The translations under genes and the position numbers were made by a program. From an uncultured Halieaceae bacterium (GTDB lineage: Bacteria; Pseudomonadota; Gammaproteobacteria; Pseudomonadales; Halieaceae): a stretch of DNA of 64,000 bases. Under the pieces are notes generated by a model. The model made no database searches and was not told where the DNA came from. It saw only the letters and a program-made list of their open reading frames with translations. Location: positions 45,114 through 109,113 of the forward strand of contig CALJGI010000037.1 in NCBI GenBank assembly GCA_938074045.1, given 5' to 3'. Each line of letters begins with the position of its first letter. The first letter of the stretch is position 1. Positions 17,839 through 28,761 of this stretch are shown in pieces.

Positions 17839-19104
17839 CTAGTGCGCAACGCCGGCGGCGCCGTGCTCGTCAATCAGCGCGCCGCTGTGGAACCGATCGA
17901 CGGTAAAGGGCGCAGCGAGAGAATGTAGTTTCCCTTTCGCCAGGGTATCGGCAAACACAAAGCCGGAACCGGGAGTGGCCTTGAACCCGCCGGTGCCCCA
18001 ACCGCAATTGAAATAAAGTCCCGGTACGCTGGTGGCACTGATAATGGGGCAGGCATCCGGGCAGGTATCAACTATGCCACCCCACTGACGATTCATTCGC
18101 ACCCTGCTGAAAGCGGGAAACAGCTCACAGATGGCCTGTAAGGTGTGTTCAACCACATGCAGAGAACCACGCTGCCCATAGCCATTGTAGCGATCGATAC
18201 CCGCACCAATCACCAGATCTCCCTTGTCAGACTGGCTGACATAACCATGTACCGCATTGGACATCACAACGGTGTCCAAACAGGGTTTCAGGGGCTCGGA
18301 TACCAGCGCTTGCAACGGATGAGACTCCAGTGGGAGTCGCAGGCCAGCCATACCAGCCAATACGCCAGAGTTACCGGCTGTGACACAACCGATACGAGCG
18401 GCGCCAATAAACCCTCGATTGGTCTCCACGCCTACCGCAACGCCATTTTGCCGGCGAATACCGGTGACCTCAGTCTGTTGAATCAGATCAACACCGAGTG
18501 CATCGGCGCCCCGGGCATAACCCCAGGCCACCGCGTCGTGTCTTGCGGTTCCACCACGGGGTTGCCAGGAGGCACCCAGAATTGGATAGCGGGAATCGGG
18601 AGAACAATTGAGCAGTGGTATTTTCGTCTGAATCTCAGCCGTGCTCAGCACCTCTCCATCAATGCCATTGAGTCGATTCGCGTTAACCCTGCGCTCGATG
18701 TCGCGCATATCCTGTAGTGTATGGCCGAGGTTCATCACGCCACGCTGGCTGAACATCACATTGAAGTTGAGTTCCTGGGTCAGACCCTCCCAGAGCTTCA
18801 TAGACAACTCATACAAATGAGCCGCTTCGTCCCAGAGATAATTTGAGCGAATAATAGTTGTGTTACGACCGGTGTTACCACCACCGAGATAGCCCTTTTC
18901 CACCACGGCCACATTGGTGATGCCGTGCACTTTGGCCAGGTAATAGGCCGTTGCCAGCCCATGGCCACCGCCACCTACTATGACAACATCGTAGGATTGC
19001 TTGGGCGTGGGATTGCGCCAGGCACGCTGCCAGTTCTCATGGTGGCTGAGACCATGTTTGAGCAGGCTTAAGGCCGAATAACGATTACGGGACCTCGTGG
19101 GCAT
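17839..19104 (-). CDS. soxB: Sarcosine oxidase beta subunit
   Basis: FAD- and FMN-containing subunit that oxidises sarcosine to glycine. Landmarks: N-terminal [22 protein letters not shown]-binding [19 protein letters not shown], the [17 protein letters not shown] segment, [18 protein letters not shown] (the family's covalent FMN is held by a His in this neighbourhood) and [17 protein letters not shown] near the end. The frame extends to a TTG at 19152, but the ATG at 19102-19104 gives the usual length (421 residues). First of soxBDAG; sdaA lies 143 bases upstream on the same strand. Confidence 0.94.
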   Translation of the reverse strand: MPTRSRNRYSALSLLKHGLSHHENWQRAWRNPTPKQSYDVVIVGGGGHGLATAYYLAKVHGITNVAVVEKGYLGGGNTGRNTTIIRSNYLWDEAAHLYELSMKLWEGLTQELNFNVMFSQRGVMNLGHTLQDMRDIERRVNANRLNGIDGEVLSTAEIQTKIPLLNCSPDSRYPILGASWQPRGGTARHDAVAWGYARGADALGVDLIQQTEVTGIRRQNGVAVGVETNRGFIGAARIGCVTAGNSGVLAGMAGLRLPLESHPLQALVSEPLKPCLDTVVMSNAVHGYVSQSDKGDLVIGAGIDRYNGYGQRGSLHVVEHTLQAICELFPAFSRVRMNRQWGGIVDTCPDACPIISATSVPGLYFNCGWGTGGFKATPGSGFVFADTLAKGKLHSLAAPFTVDRFHSGALIDEHGAAGVAH

Positions 19105-19247
19105 TGGGAGCACCAAACCGGGTTTAAAATGAGCGGCTATTGGACCAGACAAGAGTGGTCAAAACCAGTAATCCTGGTGCCGCGGCGGGGACAGCGGACG
19201 GCAAAAGACGCGAAAATGTCGCATTTATTGCATCCATTGCGCCTCAT

Positions 19248-20648
19248 TCAACACTCAACGATATTAACCGGCACTTCAACGACATTCAGGGCCAGACCGC
19301 CGCGAGCCGTTTCCTTGTATTTCACTTTCATATCGCGCCCGGTATCGCGCATGGTCTTGATCACCTTATCCAGTGAAACAAAGTGCGTACCGTCACCACG
19401 CAATGCCATACGCGCTGCACTGATGGCCTTGATCGCGGCCATAGCGTTGCGTTCAATGCAGGGTACCTGTACCAGCCCCCCAATCGGGTCACAAGTCAAG
19501 CCAAGATTGTGTTCCATGGCGATTTCCGCCGCGTTCTCAACTTGCAATGGCGTGCCCCCGAGCACCTCAACCAGTGCCCCCGCTGCCATGGAGCAAGCCG
19601 ACCCGACTTCACCCTGACAGCCAACCTCCGCCCCACTGATTGACGCATTTTTTTTGTAGAGCGTACCGATGGCCGCCGCAACCAGTAGGAATCGTACGAC
19701 GCCCTCGTCACTGGCTCCTGGACAGAATTTCCAGTAGTAGTGCAGTACAGCCGGAATAATACCAGCAGCACCGTTGGTAGGCGCAGTCACCAACCTGCCA
19801 CCGGCGGCGTTCTCCTCGTTCACAGCCAGGGCATACAAGGTCACCCAGTCCAGAATAGTCAGAGGATCGGTCAGGCCAGCGTGGGGTTGCGACAACAATT
19901 GTCTATGCAGACCAGCCGCCCTGCGCTCCACTTTTAATCCGCCCGGCAGGATCCCCTCCTGCTGACAACCGCGTTCAACGCAACTTTGCATCACTTCCCA
20001 AAGCTGAAGTAACCCGCTCTTGACGTCATTTTCCGACTGCCAGCAGGTTTCATTCACGAGCATAAGGGCACTGATGGACAGCTTGTGCTCGGCACATTGT
20101 TGCAACAATTCGGCCCCGGAATCGAAGGGGTACGGCAGGGGGGTGCTGTCTTCGAGGATGAGGTCTTCCGCCGCCATGGTCTCATCAACCACAAAGCCCC
20201 CACCCACGGAGAAATACACCCGCACGCACAATTCAGTTCCCACGTTGTCAAAACAGGCGAACCGCATGCCGTTGCTGTGGAATTTCAGTGATTTCCGTTT
20301 ATGCAAAATAATATCGCGGCCCTCATCAAAGTCTATTGGACATCGCCCCCCCAATCGCAACGTGCCGCCGCCGCGAACCTTTGCCAGGCGAGTTGCTATC
20401 ATGTCAACTTCTACTGATTCAGGGGCATCTCCCTCAAGACCAAGAATGACAGCCTTGAGACTGCCGTGTCCCCGCCCCGTTAGTCCCAGCGATCCGAACA
20501 GTTCAACCTGCACCCGGCAAACATTTTCCAACAGTCCATCAGTCTCGAGCTGAGCAACAAAGGAACCCGCCGCCTTCATGGGACCGACGGTATGCGAGCT
20601 GGAGGGACCGATGCCAATCTTGAATAAATCGAAGGCGCTGATACTCAT
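19248..20648 (-). CDS. sdaA: L-serine ammonia-lyase (iron-sulfur L-serine dehydratase)
   Basis: Converts L-serine to pyruvate and ammonia with a [4Fe-4S] cluster. 466 residues from the ATG at 20646-20648, preceded by GGTGG. The single-chain form has the N-terminal beta domain ([20 protein letters not shown]) and the alpha domain with [16 protein letters not shown] and [17 protein letters not shown], which contain the candidate cluster cysteines. Placed directly upstream of soxBDAG, it completes a sarcosine-glycine-serine-pyruvate route; the required hydroxymethyltransferase is not in the window. Confidence 0.95.
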   Translation of the reverse strand: MSISAFDLFKIGIGPSSSHTVGPMKAAGSFVAQLETDGLLENVCRVQVELFGSLGLTGRGHGSLKAVILGLEGDAPESVEVDMIATRLAKVRGGGTLRLGGRCPIDFDEGRDIILHKRKSLKFHSNGMRFACFDNVGTELCVRVYFSVGGGFVVDETMAAEDLILEDSTPLPYPFDSGAELLQQCAEHKLSISALMLVNETCWQSENDVKSGLLQLWEVMQSCVERGCQQEGILPGGLKVERRAAGLHRQLLSQPHAGLTDPLTILDWVTLYALAVNEENAAGGRLVTAPTNGAAGIIPAVLHYYWKFCPGASDEGVVRFLLVAAAIGTLYKKNASISGAEVGCQGEVGSACSMAAGALVEVLGGTPLQVENAAEIAMEHNLGLTCDPIGGLVQVPCIERNAMAAIKAISAARMALRGDGTHFVSLDKVIKTMRDTGRDMKVKYKETARGGLALNVVEVPVNIVEC

Positions 20649-20706
20649 GGTGTATCCACCAAGGTCAAAAGTGGGCAGTGTAATGCGGAGGAAGGCATTG
20701 TAATAA

Positions 20707-20734
20707 TTAATATTGAATATCAAACCATTTGTAA
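20707..20734 (-). promoter_or_regulatory. Possible promoter for sdaA/sox
   Basis: On the minus strand TTACAA (20729-20734), 16 bases and TATTAA (20707-20712), in an AT-rich stretch unlike the surrounding DNA. It also contains the small inverted repeat TTGATATTCAA. About 60 bases upstream of the sdaA ATG. Confidence 0.35.
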
Positions 20735-20816
20735 TCGTTATCCGGCCAAGTGACCATGACGTGTCATGTTTTGTAAAGCTGGAATGAATAAAGCGAGGAG
20801 ATGTTACACTGCCGCC

Positions 20817-21536
20817 ATGTCGGCCCGTCCCTCCCATTTACCATCATTTACACCTGTTTTTGGGTTTCTCGCTGTGCTGTTTGTCACTGCATGCACCTCA
20901 TCAGTGCAGGACTACCCTACATCCCCTGTCACGCAGGCGCCGGTTGATCTCAGCGGTCACTGGGAACTGAATTATGGCCGCAGTGATCAGGTGAACGACC
21001 GTCTTCAGAGCCTGGCTCGTGAATACCGCCGGGAACAGGAGCGACAACAGCGTCGTACCGAACTGGATCGACGCCGGGGTGGTCCGGTATTTGGTTCGAC
21101 GCCAGGCAGATCCTTTAACAGCGTGCTCGCGACAGCACGCTTGGCAGACATGATCACCAGGTCCCAGACTATCGAGATCGCCCAACAAAACCCGCTGGTT
21201 ACCGTACACCGCGAAGACGATTTCAGCCTGGTGTGCGATTTCACCGAGGCGGGAGAGGAACTCGTTGAAGATTCACTGGGTACCGAGAGTTGCCACTGGG
21301 TTGGGGATGACCTGGTTTATCTGACCAGGCTCCCTGATGGATTACACATCAATTATCGCTTCACGCTGGCTCCCGACACCGAACAGTTACGTATAGCGAC
21401 CACGGTCAATGCAGCAGGCGTGGCTCCCTTTAGGCTGAACAAATTCTATTATCGATATAAACCCCTGCCGCAAAATTTCTCCTGTAAATTTACTCTCAGT
21501 CGCGGCCAGGTGTGCAGTAAGGTAGGTAACAAGTGA
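20817..21536 (+). CDS. Putative lipoprotein of unknown function
   Basis: About 239 residues. The hydrophobic stretch [14 protein letters not shown] ends in a lipobox-like VTAC followed by TSSVQD, so a lipid-anchored envelope protein is likely. The body has a charged helix rich in Arg/Glu/Gln ([19 protein letters not shown], around residues 63-81) and a beta-rich C-terminal half. Alternative starts at 20766 and 20784 are open; the ATG at 20817 gives the most normal signal. Its stop overlaps the start of the next gene (GTGA), so the two are translationally coupled. Family not recognised. Confidence 0.75.
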   Translation: MSARPSHLPSFTPVFGFLAVLFVTACTSSVQDYPTSPVTQAPVDLSGHWELNYGRSDQVNDRLQSLAREYRREQERQQRRTELDRRRGGPVFGSTPGRSFNSVLATARLADMITRSQTIEIAQQNPLVTVHREDDFSLVCDFTEAGEELVEDSLGTESCHWVGDDLVYLTRLPDGLHINYRFTLAPDTEQLRIATTVNAAGVAPFRLNKFYYRYKPLPQNFSCKFTLSRGQVCSKVGNK

Positions 21537-22576
21537 CGCTTGCGTCGCGTTTACTTCCGCTTTTGCTCTGTCTGGCCACAGGATGGGTCTTGATTACTGT
21601 GAGCAGCGCTGACGAATCAACCCGACTGGATGTCAGCATCGTAGTCTTCAGGTCGGAATCCCACCAGCCGACCGCCTACGATCCATCGGATCTGAATCGA
21701 ATTCGCGGAGCCGAAACCGGTTACATGCCGTACGTGCTGCGACACCACCTGGAGCAGAGCGACGTCTGGGGCGCGATCAGGGTGATACCGGAACATGATG
21801 AGAGTGCCGAGTTATTGCTTGCAGCAACCATCGTCGAGGCTTCGGGCTTATCCCTGGTGCTCGATGTGAAGGCCACTGATGCCACCGGCAAACGCTGGAT
21901 AGACCAGCGTTACACCTCCACTACTACCGACGATGCCTACCGACTGGCTGCCAAGGGCAGCCTGTTGTTCGGAGATCTTTACACGGCAATTGGCACAGAC
22001 CTCGCAGCGATACTGGCTACCACTTCAACAAGAGATCGGGACAGAATCAGGGATACCTCCTGGCTGCGCTATGCGGGCGCACTGATCCCCGATGCCTTTG
22101 CATCCCATTTGTCCCGCACAGCCGATGGCCAATACCAATTGCTGCGCTTGCCGGCGCTGGACGACCCCATGGTTGCCCGCATCAATCGCGTCAGGGCCTA
22201 TGAGTATTTGTTCATAGACACCGTGGACGAACAATATGCGAATCTTTACGGGGAAATGACGCCGGCTTACAACAGCTGGCGTAAATACGATCGCGAACAA
22301 AAACTGTATCTGGATAATTACCGGGAGCGCATCGAGCAACGGGAAAAGCCAAAGCGCGGCACGTTTCAGGCGCTGCAGGCCACATACAACAACTACAAAT
22401 GGTCAAAGGTTCAGGAGCAGGAGGCGGCCATGATGGCCAATACTCTGGCTTCAGAACTCGAACCCACCGTTCTCGACGTTGAAGGCTCCATCGTGGAACT
22501 GAGTGGCAGCCTTGACCAACGCTACGCACAATGGCGAGAAATTTTGCGGGAACTACACCTTCTGGAAAGCGGATGA
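21533..22576 (+). CDS. Exported protein of unknown function
   Basis: 347 residues beginning with GTG inside the stop of the lipoprotein gene. An N-terminal signal (SRLLPLLLCLATGWVLITVSSA) is followed by a soluble, probably periplasmic protein with DVSIVVFRSE, an internal region RYTSTTTDDAYRLAAKG and a tyrosine- and charge-rich helical C-terminal half (YDREQKLYLDNYRERIEQRE). I do not recognise the family. It probably works with the coupled lipoprotein. Its last 24 bases overlap the 3' end of the RND gene on the other strand. Confidence 0.75.
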   Translation: MTLASRLLPLLLCLATGWVLITVSSADESTRLDVSIVVFRSESHQPTAYDPSDLNRIRGAETGYMPYVLRHHLEQSDVWGAIRVIPEHDESAELLLAATIVEASGLSLVLDVKATDATGKRWIDQRYTSTTTDDAYRLAAKGSLLFGDLYTAIGTDLAAILATTSTRDRDRIRDTSWLRYAGALIPDAFASHLSRTADGQYQLLRLPALDDPMVARINRVRAYEYLFIDTVDEQYANLYGEMTPAYNSWRKYDREQKLYLDNYRERIEQREKPKRGTFQALQATYNNYKWSKVQEQEAAMMANTLASELEPTVLDVEGSIVELSGSLDQRYAQWREILRELHLLESG

Positions 22577-25500
22577 ACTATTTTCGGCAAGCACGTCGTC
22601 GGCAGGTTCGAAGCCGAGTTTTACTTTCATATCATCCACAATCACATAAAGACAGGGTACCAACAGCAGCGTAATAACCGTTGCAAAAAGAATACCAAAG
22701 GCCAGAGATATAGCCATTGGGATAATCATCTGCGCCTGCGCACTGCGCTCGAGAAGTATCGGCATAAGGCCACAAAAAGTCGTTAATGATGTCAGCACAA
22801 TGGCACGGAATCTCCGCATGCCAGCGAGCACCACAGCCTCCGCTCGAGCAACCCCGGCCGCACACTGACGGTTGGTATACTCAACCATAATCAGACTGTC
22901 GTTAACAACCACACCGGACAACGCTATGATTCCCATTAGGGAGAGCATACTTACTGCATACCCAAACAGCATGTGCCCGAGTACAGCACCAATAATGCCG
23001 AAGGGAATGACCCCCATAATGATCAGGGGTTGCATGTAGGACCGGGTCGGAATTGCCAGCAAGGCATAAACTGAAAACAGCGCCAGCACCAGACCTATTG
23101 CCATGCTTCTGGCCATCAACTGTTCCTCGCGACTCATACCTGAGAGGTTGTAATCCAGGCCCGGATATTTCTCTATCAGCGATGGGATAAACTCGGCCTC
23201 GAGATCGGCCACCACTCGCGACGGTTCCACCACCTCTGTATCGACATCCGCCGTGATTTCCGCCGCCCTGCGAAAATCAATATGGGTGATGCGATTAAAA
23301 CCGGGCCTGATTTCCAGATTTGCGACGGTATTGAAGGGAATAGCCTCACCGAGATCGCTGCGGACATACATATTTTCCAGCGTCGTTGCAATGCGCCTCT
23401 CGCTCTCGGGAAACCGCACGATAACTTTTATCTCCTCGCGGTCTCGCTGAATACGCTGCGCCTCGGCCCCGTAGAATGCATGTCGTACCTGAGACCCCAA
23501 TCCCAGGCGTGAAACACCAAGAATTTCCGCCTCTGTTTTCAATTCCACGTGGTATTCATCGGATACCGCACTGACCGTGCTCTCAACGTCATAGAGGCCA
23601 CTGTAGTCCCGCAGTCTGTCTTCCAACTCGCCGGAGGCAAGTTTAAGGGTGTTCCAATCCGTATGGGTAAAATCAAAACTCAGATCCGCGCCCATATCCG
23701 GTCCCTCATCAGCGCTGAAGGTGAGCAAATCCGCGTCCGGTATATCAGCCAGGCTTTCCCTCCAGCGCTGCAGAATATCCGGGGTCCGCGTGGAGCGATT
23801 CTCACTGACAACAAGTTCAGCAACCATATTCCCCTCGGTCATGCCGGAACCCCAGGCAAAGAGATTTCTGACCAACCCTTGCGGATCCCCCGAACCCGCG
23901 CGCGCATCTTCATCAATCTGGCCGAGAGATTCCGCTAATTGTGACATAACCTCAAGGGTTCGCTCCCGCGGTGTACCATCGACCATCCTCAGTTCCACCA
24001 CTATCGCCTCAGCTTCCATTTCCGGTGGGAAAACCACCCTCACCTGCCCTCCGGCAACAAACCCTACTATCAGTATCAATAAGCCTACAAAGAAGGCCAC
24101 TGTCGTATAGCGATTCGCCACCGCAATTCGGACCACAACTTGATATTTTTCCTCCACAAATCGCTGCAACGCTCGATTAACCCGCTGCTGAATCAAATCA
24201 ATCTTAAAAAGCCAACCACGGGTAGCGGGTTTGCTATGCGCCAGATGCGCGGGGAGAATCCATTTCGACTCAATCAATGAAAAAGCCAGACAGAAGATAA
24301 CCACGAACCCGATGGTTTGCCCAAAGGGTCGAAAAACACCGTCAATAAACAACGTGGGAGCAAAAGCAGCTATGGTGGTCAGTACACCAAAGGTCGCTGG
24401 GACGGCTACCTCATGCGCGCCGGCCACGATGCTTTTTACACTGTGTCCATTTATCTCCCGATGGTGATAAGCCGACTCACCAATGATGATCGCGTCATCC
24501 ACCACAATACCCAGCACCAAAATAAACGCGAATGCACTCATCAAATTGAGGGTTCCATCGACGGCCGAGGAGCCAAACAGCGCCATCGAGCCCAAAAAAC
24601 AAATGGGAATACCCACCATCACCCACATGGCAAGCTTGATTTCAAGAAACAGTGCGAGGACCAGGAACACCACCACCGCACCCATGCTGAGGTTTTTTAT
24701 CATCATGGATAGGCGCTGATCCAGATAGTGGCTGAAATCGGACCACACCACCAGGCGAACGCCATCGGGAAGATCAGCATTTTTACGCTCGACATATTGT
24801 TTAGCCGCCTTTGCAGCGGCCATGACATCGTGTTCGCCCAGCGCACCAATGGAAACACCCACGGAGTAACGACCATTGAATATGGAGTAGCCGCTACCCT
24901 CCACAAAGCCATCCCGAACAGTCGCAACGTCGGCCAGCAAGAGCCGCTCTCCATTCTCCTCTGCACGCAACACAATGGCGGCAAAGTCTGCCTCGCGATA
25001 GGACTGCCCACGGGTTCGCAGAAGAATATCCCCATTCTCGGTCTGCACCGATCCACCGGGTAGATCTAACGAGGAACGAGCAATCGTTTTAGCCACGTCA
25101 TCCAGGGTTAACTGGTATTCGCGCAGCGTGGCCTCCGATATCTCGATCGCAATTTCGTAGTCTCGGGTTCCGCGCAAATCGACAGTAGAAATCTGTGGCA
25201 GTGTCAGTAACTCACGGCGAATCTCTTCAGCGAGATGTTTCATTGAGCGCTCATCCAGTGCGCCGGTTATTTGAATCAGAAGCGCTTCCAACGGGATCTC
25301 AAATCGACCAATAACAGGTTTTTCAGCGCTTTCAGGAAATTGATGAATGGCATCAACCCGGTTTCTCACATCATTGATCAGTTCGTTGACATCGATCCCC
25401 TCTGCCGGCTCGATCGTCATCCGGGCAAGGGATTCCATGGAATCAGATTCAACCCGTTCGATTCCATCCAAATCGGAAATTGCCTCTTCAATGCGATAGA

Positions 25501-25732
25501 TGATGCCCTGCTCCACCTCTTCCGGCGCAGCGCCGGGATACACCATGGAAATAACGATAAAGTCCAATTCGAACTCGGGCATCATGGTTTTTTTAATGCT
25601 GAATGTACTGAGCAGTCCTACGGCGATAATAAACAGCATCAGCAGGTTGGCCGCTACCGGGTTATTGGCCCACCAGGCAATGAGGCCACCCTGTTCGGGT
25701 GCGTCACCATGCAATGACGTCGAGTCACTCAT
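22553..25732 (-). CDS. RND-family efflux permease (AcrB/MexF-like)
   Basis: Inner-membrane, proton-driven exporter of about 1059 residues. Twelve membrane segments are visible in the usual 1+5 / 1+5 arrangement with two large periplasmic loops. TM4 carries ILVLGIVVDDAIIIGE with the two adjacent Asp of the proton relay; the early ANLLMLFIIAVGLLSTFSIK is TM1. The start at 25730-25732 (MSDSTSLHG) is preferred over 25774. No membrane-fusion protein or outer-membrane channel gene is adjacent, so its partners must be encoded elsewhere. Substrate unknown. Confidence 0.94.
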   Translation of the reverse strand: MSDSTSLHGDAPEQGGLIAWWANNPVAANLLMLFIIAVGLLSTFSIKKTMMPEFELDFIVISMVYPGAAPEEVEQGIIYRIEEAISDLDGIERVESDSMESLARMTIEPAEGIDVNELINDVRNRVDAIHQFPESAEKPVIGRFEIPLEALLIQITGALDERSMKHLAEEIRRELLTLPQISTVDLRGTRDYEIAIEISEATLREYQLTLDDVAKTIARSSLDLPGGSVQTENGDILLRTRGQSYREADFAAIVLRAEENGERLLLADVATVRDGFVEGSGYSIFNGRYSVGVSIGALGEHDVMAAAKAAKQYVERKNADLPDGVRLVVWSDFSHYLDQRLSMMIKNLSMGAVVVFLVLALFLEIKLAMWVMVGIPICFLGSMALFGSSAVDGTLNLMSAFAFILVLGIVVDDAIIIGESAYHHREINGHSVKSIVAGAHEVAVPATFGVLTTIAAFAPTLFIDGVFRPFGQTIGFVVIFCLAFSLIESKWILPAHLAHSKPATRGWLFKIDLIQQRVNRALQRFVEEKYQVVVRIAVANRYTTVAFFVGLLILIVGFVAGGQVRVVFPPEMEAEAIVVELRMVDGTPRERTLEVMSQLAESLGQIDEDARAGSGDPQGLVRNLFAWGSGMTEGNMVAELVVSENRSTRTPDILQRWRESLADIPDADLLTFSADEGPDMGADLSFDFTHTDWNTLKLASGELEDRLRDYSGLYDVESTVSAVSDEYHVELKTEAEILGVSRLGLGSQVRHAFYGAEAQRIQRDREEIKVIVRFPESERRIATTLENMYVRSDLGEAIPFNTVANLEIRPGFNRITHIDFRRAAEITADVDTEVVEPSRVVADLEAEFIPSLIEKYPGLDYNLSGMSREEQLMARSMAIGLVLALFSVYALLAIPTRSYMQPLIIMGVIPFGIIGAVLGHMLFGYAVSMLSLMGIIALSGVVVNDSLIMVEYTNRQCAAGVARAEAVVLAGMRRFRAIVLTSLTTFCGLMPILLERSAQAQMIIPMAISLAFGILFATVITLLLVPCLYVIVDDMKVKLGFEPADDVLAENSSSAFQKV

Positions 25733-25873
25733 CTGTGTGTGCCTAAGAGGCTCTGCATATGCAGTTATTCCCATGGAGGATGATGGAAGTAGCCGTACCG
25801 CCCCTCACCCAGGATATCGATAATGCGGTATTCTACTATGCGTCCATGCAGGCTGGCACAATGTGAGGTAAAT

Positions 25874-27751
25874 ATGCAAAACAAACACTTCCCGCTGATC
25901 TTCTCCGCTCTGGTTCTGCACACCAATGCCGCCATGGCTCAGTACACGCCATGGGTGGATGAAGACTATCCAATGAACCTCTATTGGGGCGACACCCATG
26001 TGCACAGTGCCTACAGCATGGATGCCAACACCATGGGTAATACCGCCCTCACGCCCGATCAGGCCTACCGTTTTGCCCGTGGCGAAGCGGTGCGGGCCAG
26101 TACGGGAATGACGGCACGCCTGCGCGTGCCACTGGATTTTCTGGTGGTCTCCGATCATGCAGAACAGTTGGGCATCATGTTCAAGCTGCGTGAGGGAGAC
26201 CCGCGCCTGCTGGCAGACCCTGTGGGCAGAAAAATCTATGATGCCCTCGTCGGCACCAATGACGATGCGGCGGCGGCACAGGTGATGCAGGACTTCTTAT
26301 CCCAGATGGGTAAGCAAGAGGCACTGCTGGATAATCCTGAAGTTTCCAGAAGTGTCTGGCAGGAGTCCATAGCAACAGCTGATAAGTACAATGATCCAGG
26401 AAAATTCACCTCCCTTATCGGCTACGAATGGACCTCTATGCCAGCGGGCAGCAATCTACACCGCGTGGTGGTCTACGCTGACGATGCCAGCCGGGCAGGA
26501 CAGCGCCTGCCTCTGTCCTCGACCCTGGAGGGCCAGGACACGCCGGAAGCGCTGTGGGATTACCTGGCCAGTTATGAAGAAGAAACCGGGGGTCGCGCCC
26601 TGGCCATTCCCCACAACGGCAATTTGAGCAATGGGCTGATGTTTCAGCCCACCGACTCTCAAGGGAGGGCCATTGATTCGAACTATGCCGAGCGACGAAT
26701 GCGTTGGGAGCCTGTGGTTGAGATGACCCAGATAAAGGGCGATGGCGAAACACATCCACTGCTTTCACCCGACGACGAGTTTGCGGATTTCGAAACCTGG
26801 GACGCGGGTAATTTTGCCGCCATCCACAAAGCAAACAAAAAACCGGACATGCTGAAATACGAGTACGCTCGCTCTGCGCTGAAACTGGGCCTCAAGTTGC
26901 AGGTGCAAAATGGCGGCAATCCCTACCGGTTCGGCATGATTGGCAGCACCGATGCACACACGGCTCTCGCCACCGCCGCCGAGGACAATTTCTGGGGCAA
27001 GGCCACAATTACCGAGCCCGGTACAGAGCGCACCATACCCTCCGATCTCTTCGGCGAGGCGGATGCGGACACCAATCTGACCATTCCCTGGCGCTTTACC
27101 GCATCCGGCTACGCCGCAGTCTGGGCCGAAGAGAACACACGAGAAGCGATATTTAACGCCCTGCAACGCAAAGAGGTTTATGCAACTACGGGATCCAGGA
27201 TTGGCCTGAGATTCTTTGGCGGCTGGGATTTCTCAATGCAGGACGCACAAAGTCCGAACCTCGCACGTCGGGGCTACCAGTCCGGGGTACCCATGGGTGG
27301 TGATCTGGGGAAAGCTGGCGGAGCAGCCCCGGGATTTATGGTGCTGGCCATTAAGGACCCTCACGCCGCCAACCTGGATCGCATTCAGATCGTCAAAGGC
27401 TGGCTGGATAAGCGTGGAAACACTCAGGAAAAAGTCTATAACGTGGCTGTGTCCGACGACAGACGCATAGATCGGCGTGGCAAGGTCAAATCAATGCAGT
27501 CGACCATTCAGGAAGATGGCGCAAGCTATCTCAACAACAGGGGCGCGGCACAGCTGGCCACCTACTGGGAAGACCCCGACTTTGAACAAGAGCAACACGC
27601 CTTCTACTACGCCCGGGTTCTGGAAATAACTACGCCCAGATGGTCTGAGTACGATCGCAGCCGACTGGATGCTCCCCTCGCTCCGGAGACCCCACGTACC
27701 GTTCAGGACAGGGCCTACAGCTCTCCCATCTGGTATACACCGGACAACTGA
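25874..27751 (+). CDS. Exported DUF3604-domain protein (second copy)
   Basis: 625 residues from the ATG with GAGGTAAAT just upstream. A signal peptide (FPLIFSALVLHTNAAMA) leads into the same landmark series as the copy at 5668-7512: LYWGDTHVHSAYSMD, DFLVVSDHAEQLGIMF, YEWTSMPAGSNLHRVV, LAIPHNGNLSNGLMF, IGSTDAHTALATA and the C-terminal RAYSSPIWYTP. Function of the family is not known. Divergent from the RND gene; the next gene downstream is convergent. Confidence 0.9.
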   Translation: MQNKHFPLIFSALVLHTNAAMAQYTPWVDEDYPMNLYWGDTHVHSAYSMDANTMGNTALTPDQAYRFARGEAVRASTGMTARLRVPLDFLVVSDHAEQLGIMFKLREGDPRLLADPVGRKIYDALVGTNDDAAAAQVMQDFLSQMGKQEALLDNPEVSRSVWQESIATADKYNDPGKFTSLIGYEWTSMPAGSNLHRVVVYADDASRAGQRLPLSSTLEGQDTPEALWDYLASYEEETGGRALAIPHNGNLSNGLMFQPTDSQGRAIDSNYAERRMRWEPVVEMTQIKGDGETHPLLSPDDEFADFETWDAGNFAAIHKANKKPDMLKYEYARSALKLGLKLQVQNGGNPYRFGMIGSTDAHTALATAAEDNFWGKATITEPGTERTIPSDLFGEADADTNLTIPWRFTASGYAAVWAEENTREAIFNALQRKEVYATTGSRIGLRFFGGWDFSMQDAQSPNLARRGYQSGVPMGGDLGKAGGAAPGFMVLAIKDPHAANLDRIQIVKGWLDKRGNTQEKVYNVAVSDDRRIDRRGKVKSMQSTIQEDGASYLNNRGAAQLATYWEDPDFEQEQHAFYYARVLEITTPRWSEYDRSRLDAPLAPETPRTVQDRAYSSPIWYTPDN

Positions 27752-27771
27752 AGTTTTGCATCAAACAGGAA

Positions 27772-28761
27772 TCAGGAGGATTGCTCAACGGCAACCCCAA
27801 TCTTGCCACTTACCTCGCTGCGGCCAACCCGGCCCACGGCCGCAGGTAAATCGGCAAAGCTCACGATCTCTGTGGGCACCGGCCTGATCAGGTCCCGTTG
27901 ATATAGGGCCAGCAGCTCCTGCTGCGCACCCCGGCGCTGCTCCGGTGAATACGCACCTACGTAGACACCCAGCACGGAGGCATTGCGCATGGTCAACAAC
28001 CCCGTGTCAATACTGGCCCAATCGCCACTGGCGAAGCCAATCAGCAGCAATCGACCATGGCTGGCCAACGCAGCGACCAGGCTCCCGGCGAATTCGCCAC
28101 CGACGGGATCGTAGATCACATCAGCACCCCGGCCTTCCGTCAATTCAAGAATGCGGGCGGCCACATCAGATTTGCGGTAATTGATCACCTCCTGGGCGCC
28201 CTGTTCCATACAGGTAACCAGCTTCTCGTCATTGCCGGCGACAGCGATAACGCGCGCCCCCAGCGCAGTGCCCAATTGCACCGCTGCGCATCCGGAGCCG
28301 CCGGCCGCGCCGAGCACAACCATTATTTCACCGGCGAGCAGGCCACCGCGATCGACCAATCCCAGCCAGGCGGTGTGGAAGGGAATAGCGAAACCTGCGG
28401 CGTCAGCATCGCTCATGGCCGCGGGGGTGGGAAACACCATGTCAGTGTGGGTCATGCATTCCTGCGCAAACCCACCGTGACCGGCGTAAAAGGCTGTCAC
28501 ACCCATGACCCTCTGTCCCGGCTGGTAGCTGGCCCCTTCTCCGGCAGCCAACACCGTTCCAGCAACTTCCTGGCCGGGAGAAAATGGCGGCTCAGGCTTG
28601 AAGGCGTATTCCCCCCGACACATCAGGGCGTCGGGAAGACCGATAGCGGCGACGCCAACCGACAATCTTATTTCTCCCGCACCGGGCTCCGGCAATTCAC
28701 ATTCCTGCAAGGCCAAAACCTGTTCAGGCTCACCCAATTCTGTCACCCGCCACGCTTTCAT
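27772..28761 (-). CDS. NADPH:quinone reductase-like medium-chain oxidoreductase
   Basis: 329-residue zinc-free MDR enzyme. The N-terminal GroES-like half (MKAWRVTELGEPEQVL) is followed by a Rossmann half with VVLGAAGGSGCAAVQLGTAL and ADVIYDPVGGEFAGSLVAAL. Members reduce quinones or alpha,beta-unsaturated carbonyls with NADPH. Its ATG overlaps the stop of the MFS gene (four bases), so they form a two-gene operon. Confidence 0.9.
   Translation of the reverse strand: MKAWRVTELGEPEQVLALQECELPEPGAGEIRLSVGVAAIGLPDALMCRGEYAFKPEPPFSPGQEVAGTVLAAGEGASYQPGQRVMGVTAFYAGHGGFAQECMTHTDMVFPTPAAMSDADAAGFAIPFHTAWLGLVDRGGLLAGEIMVVLGAAGGSGCAAVQLGTALGARVIAVAGNDEKLVTCMEQGAQEVINYRKSDVAARILELTEGRGADVIYDPVGGEFAGSLVAALASHGRLLLIGFASGDWASIDTGLLTMRNASVLGVYVGAYSPEQRRGAQQELLALYQRDLIRPVPTEIVSFADLPAAVGRVGRSEVSGKIGVAVEQSS

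Noticed and set aside
20754..20768. ATGACGTGTCAT near-palindrome before the lipoprotein gene
   Set aside because: Two mismatches, single copy and no regulator beside it; not enough to call an operator.
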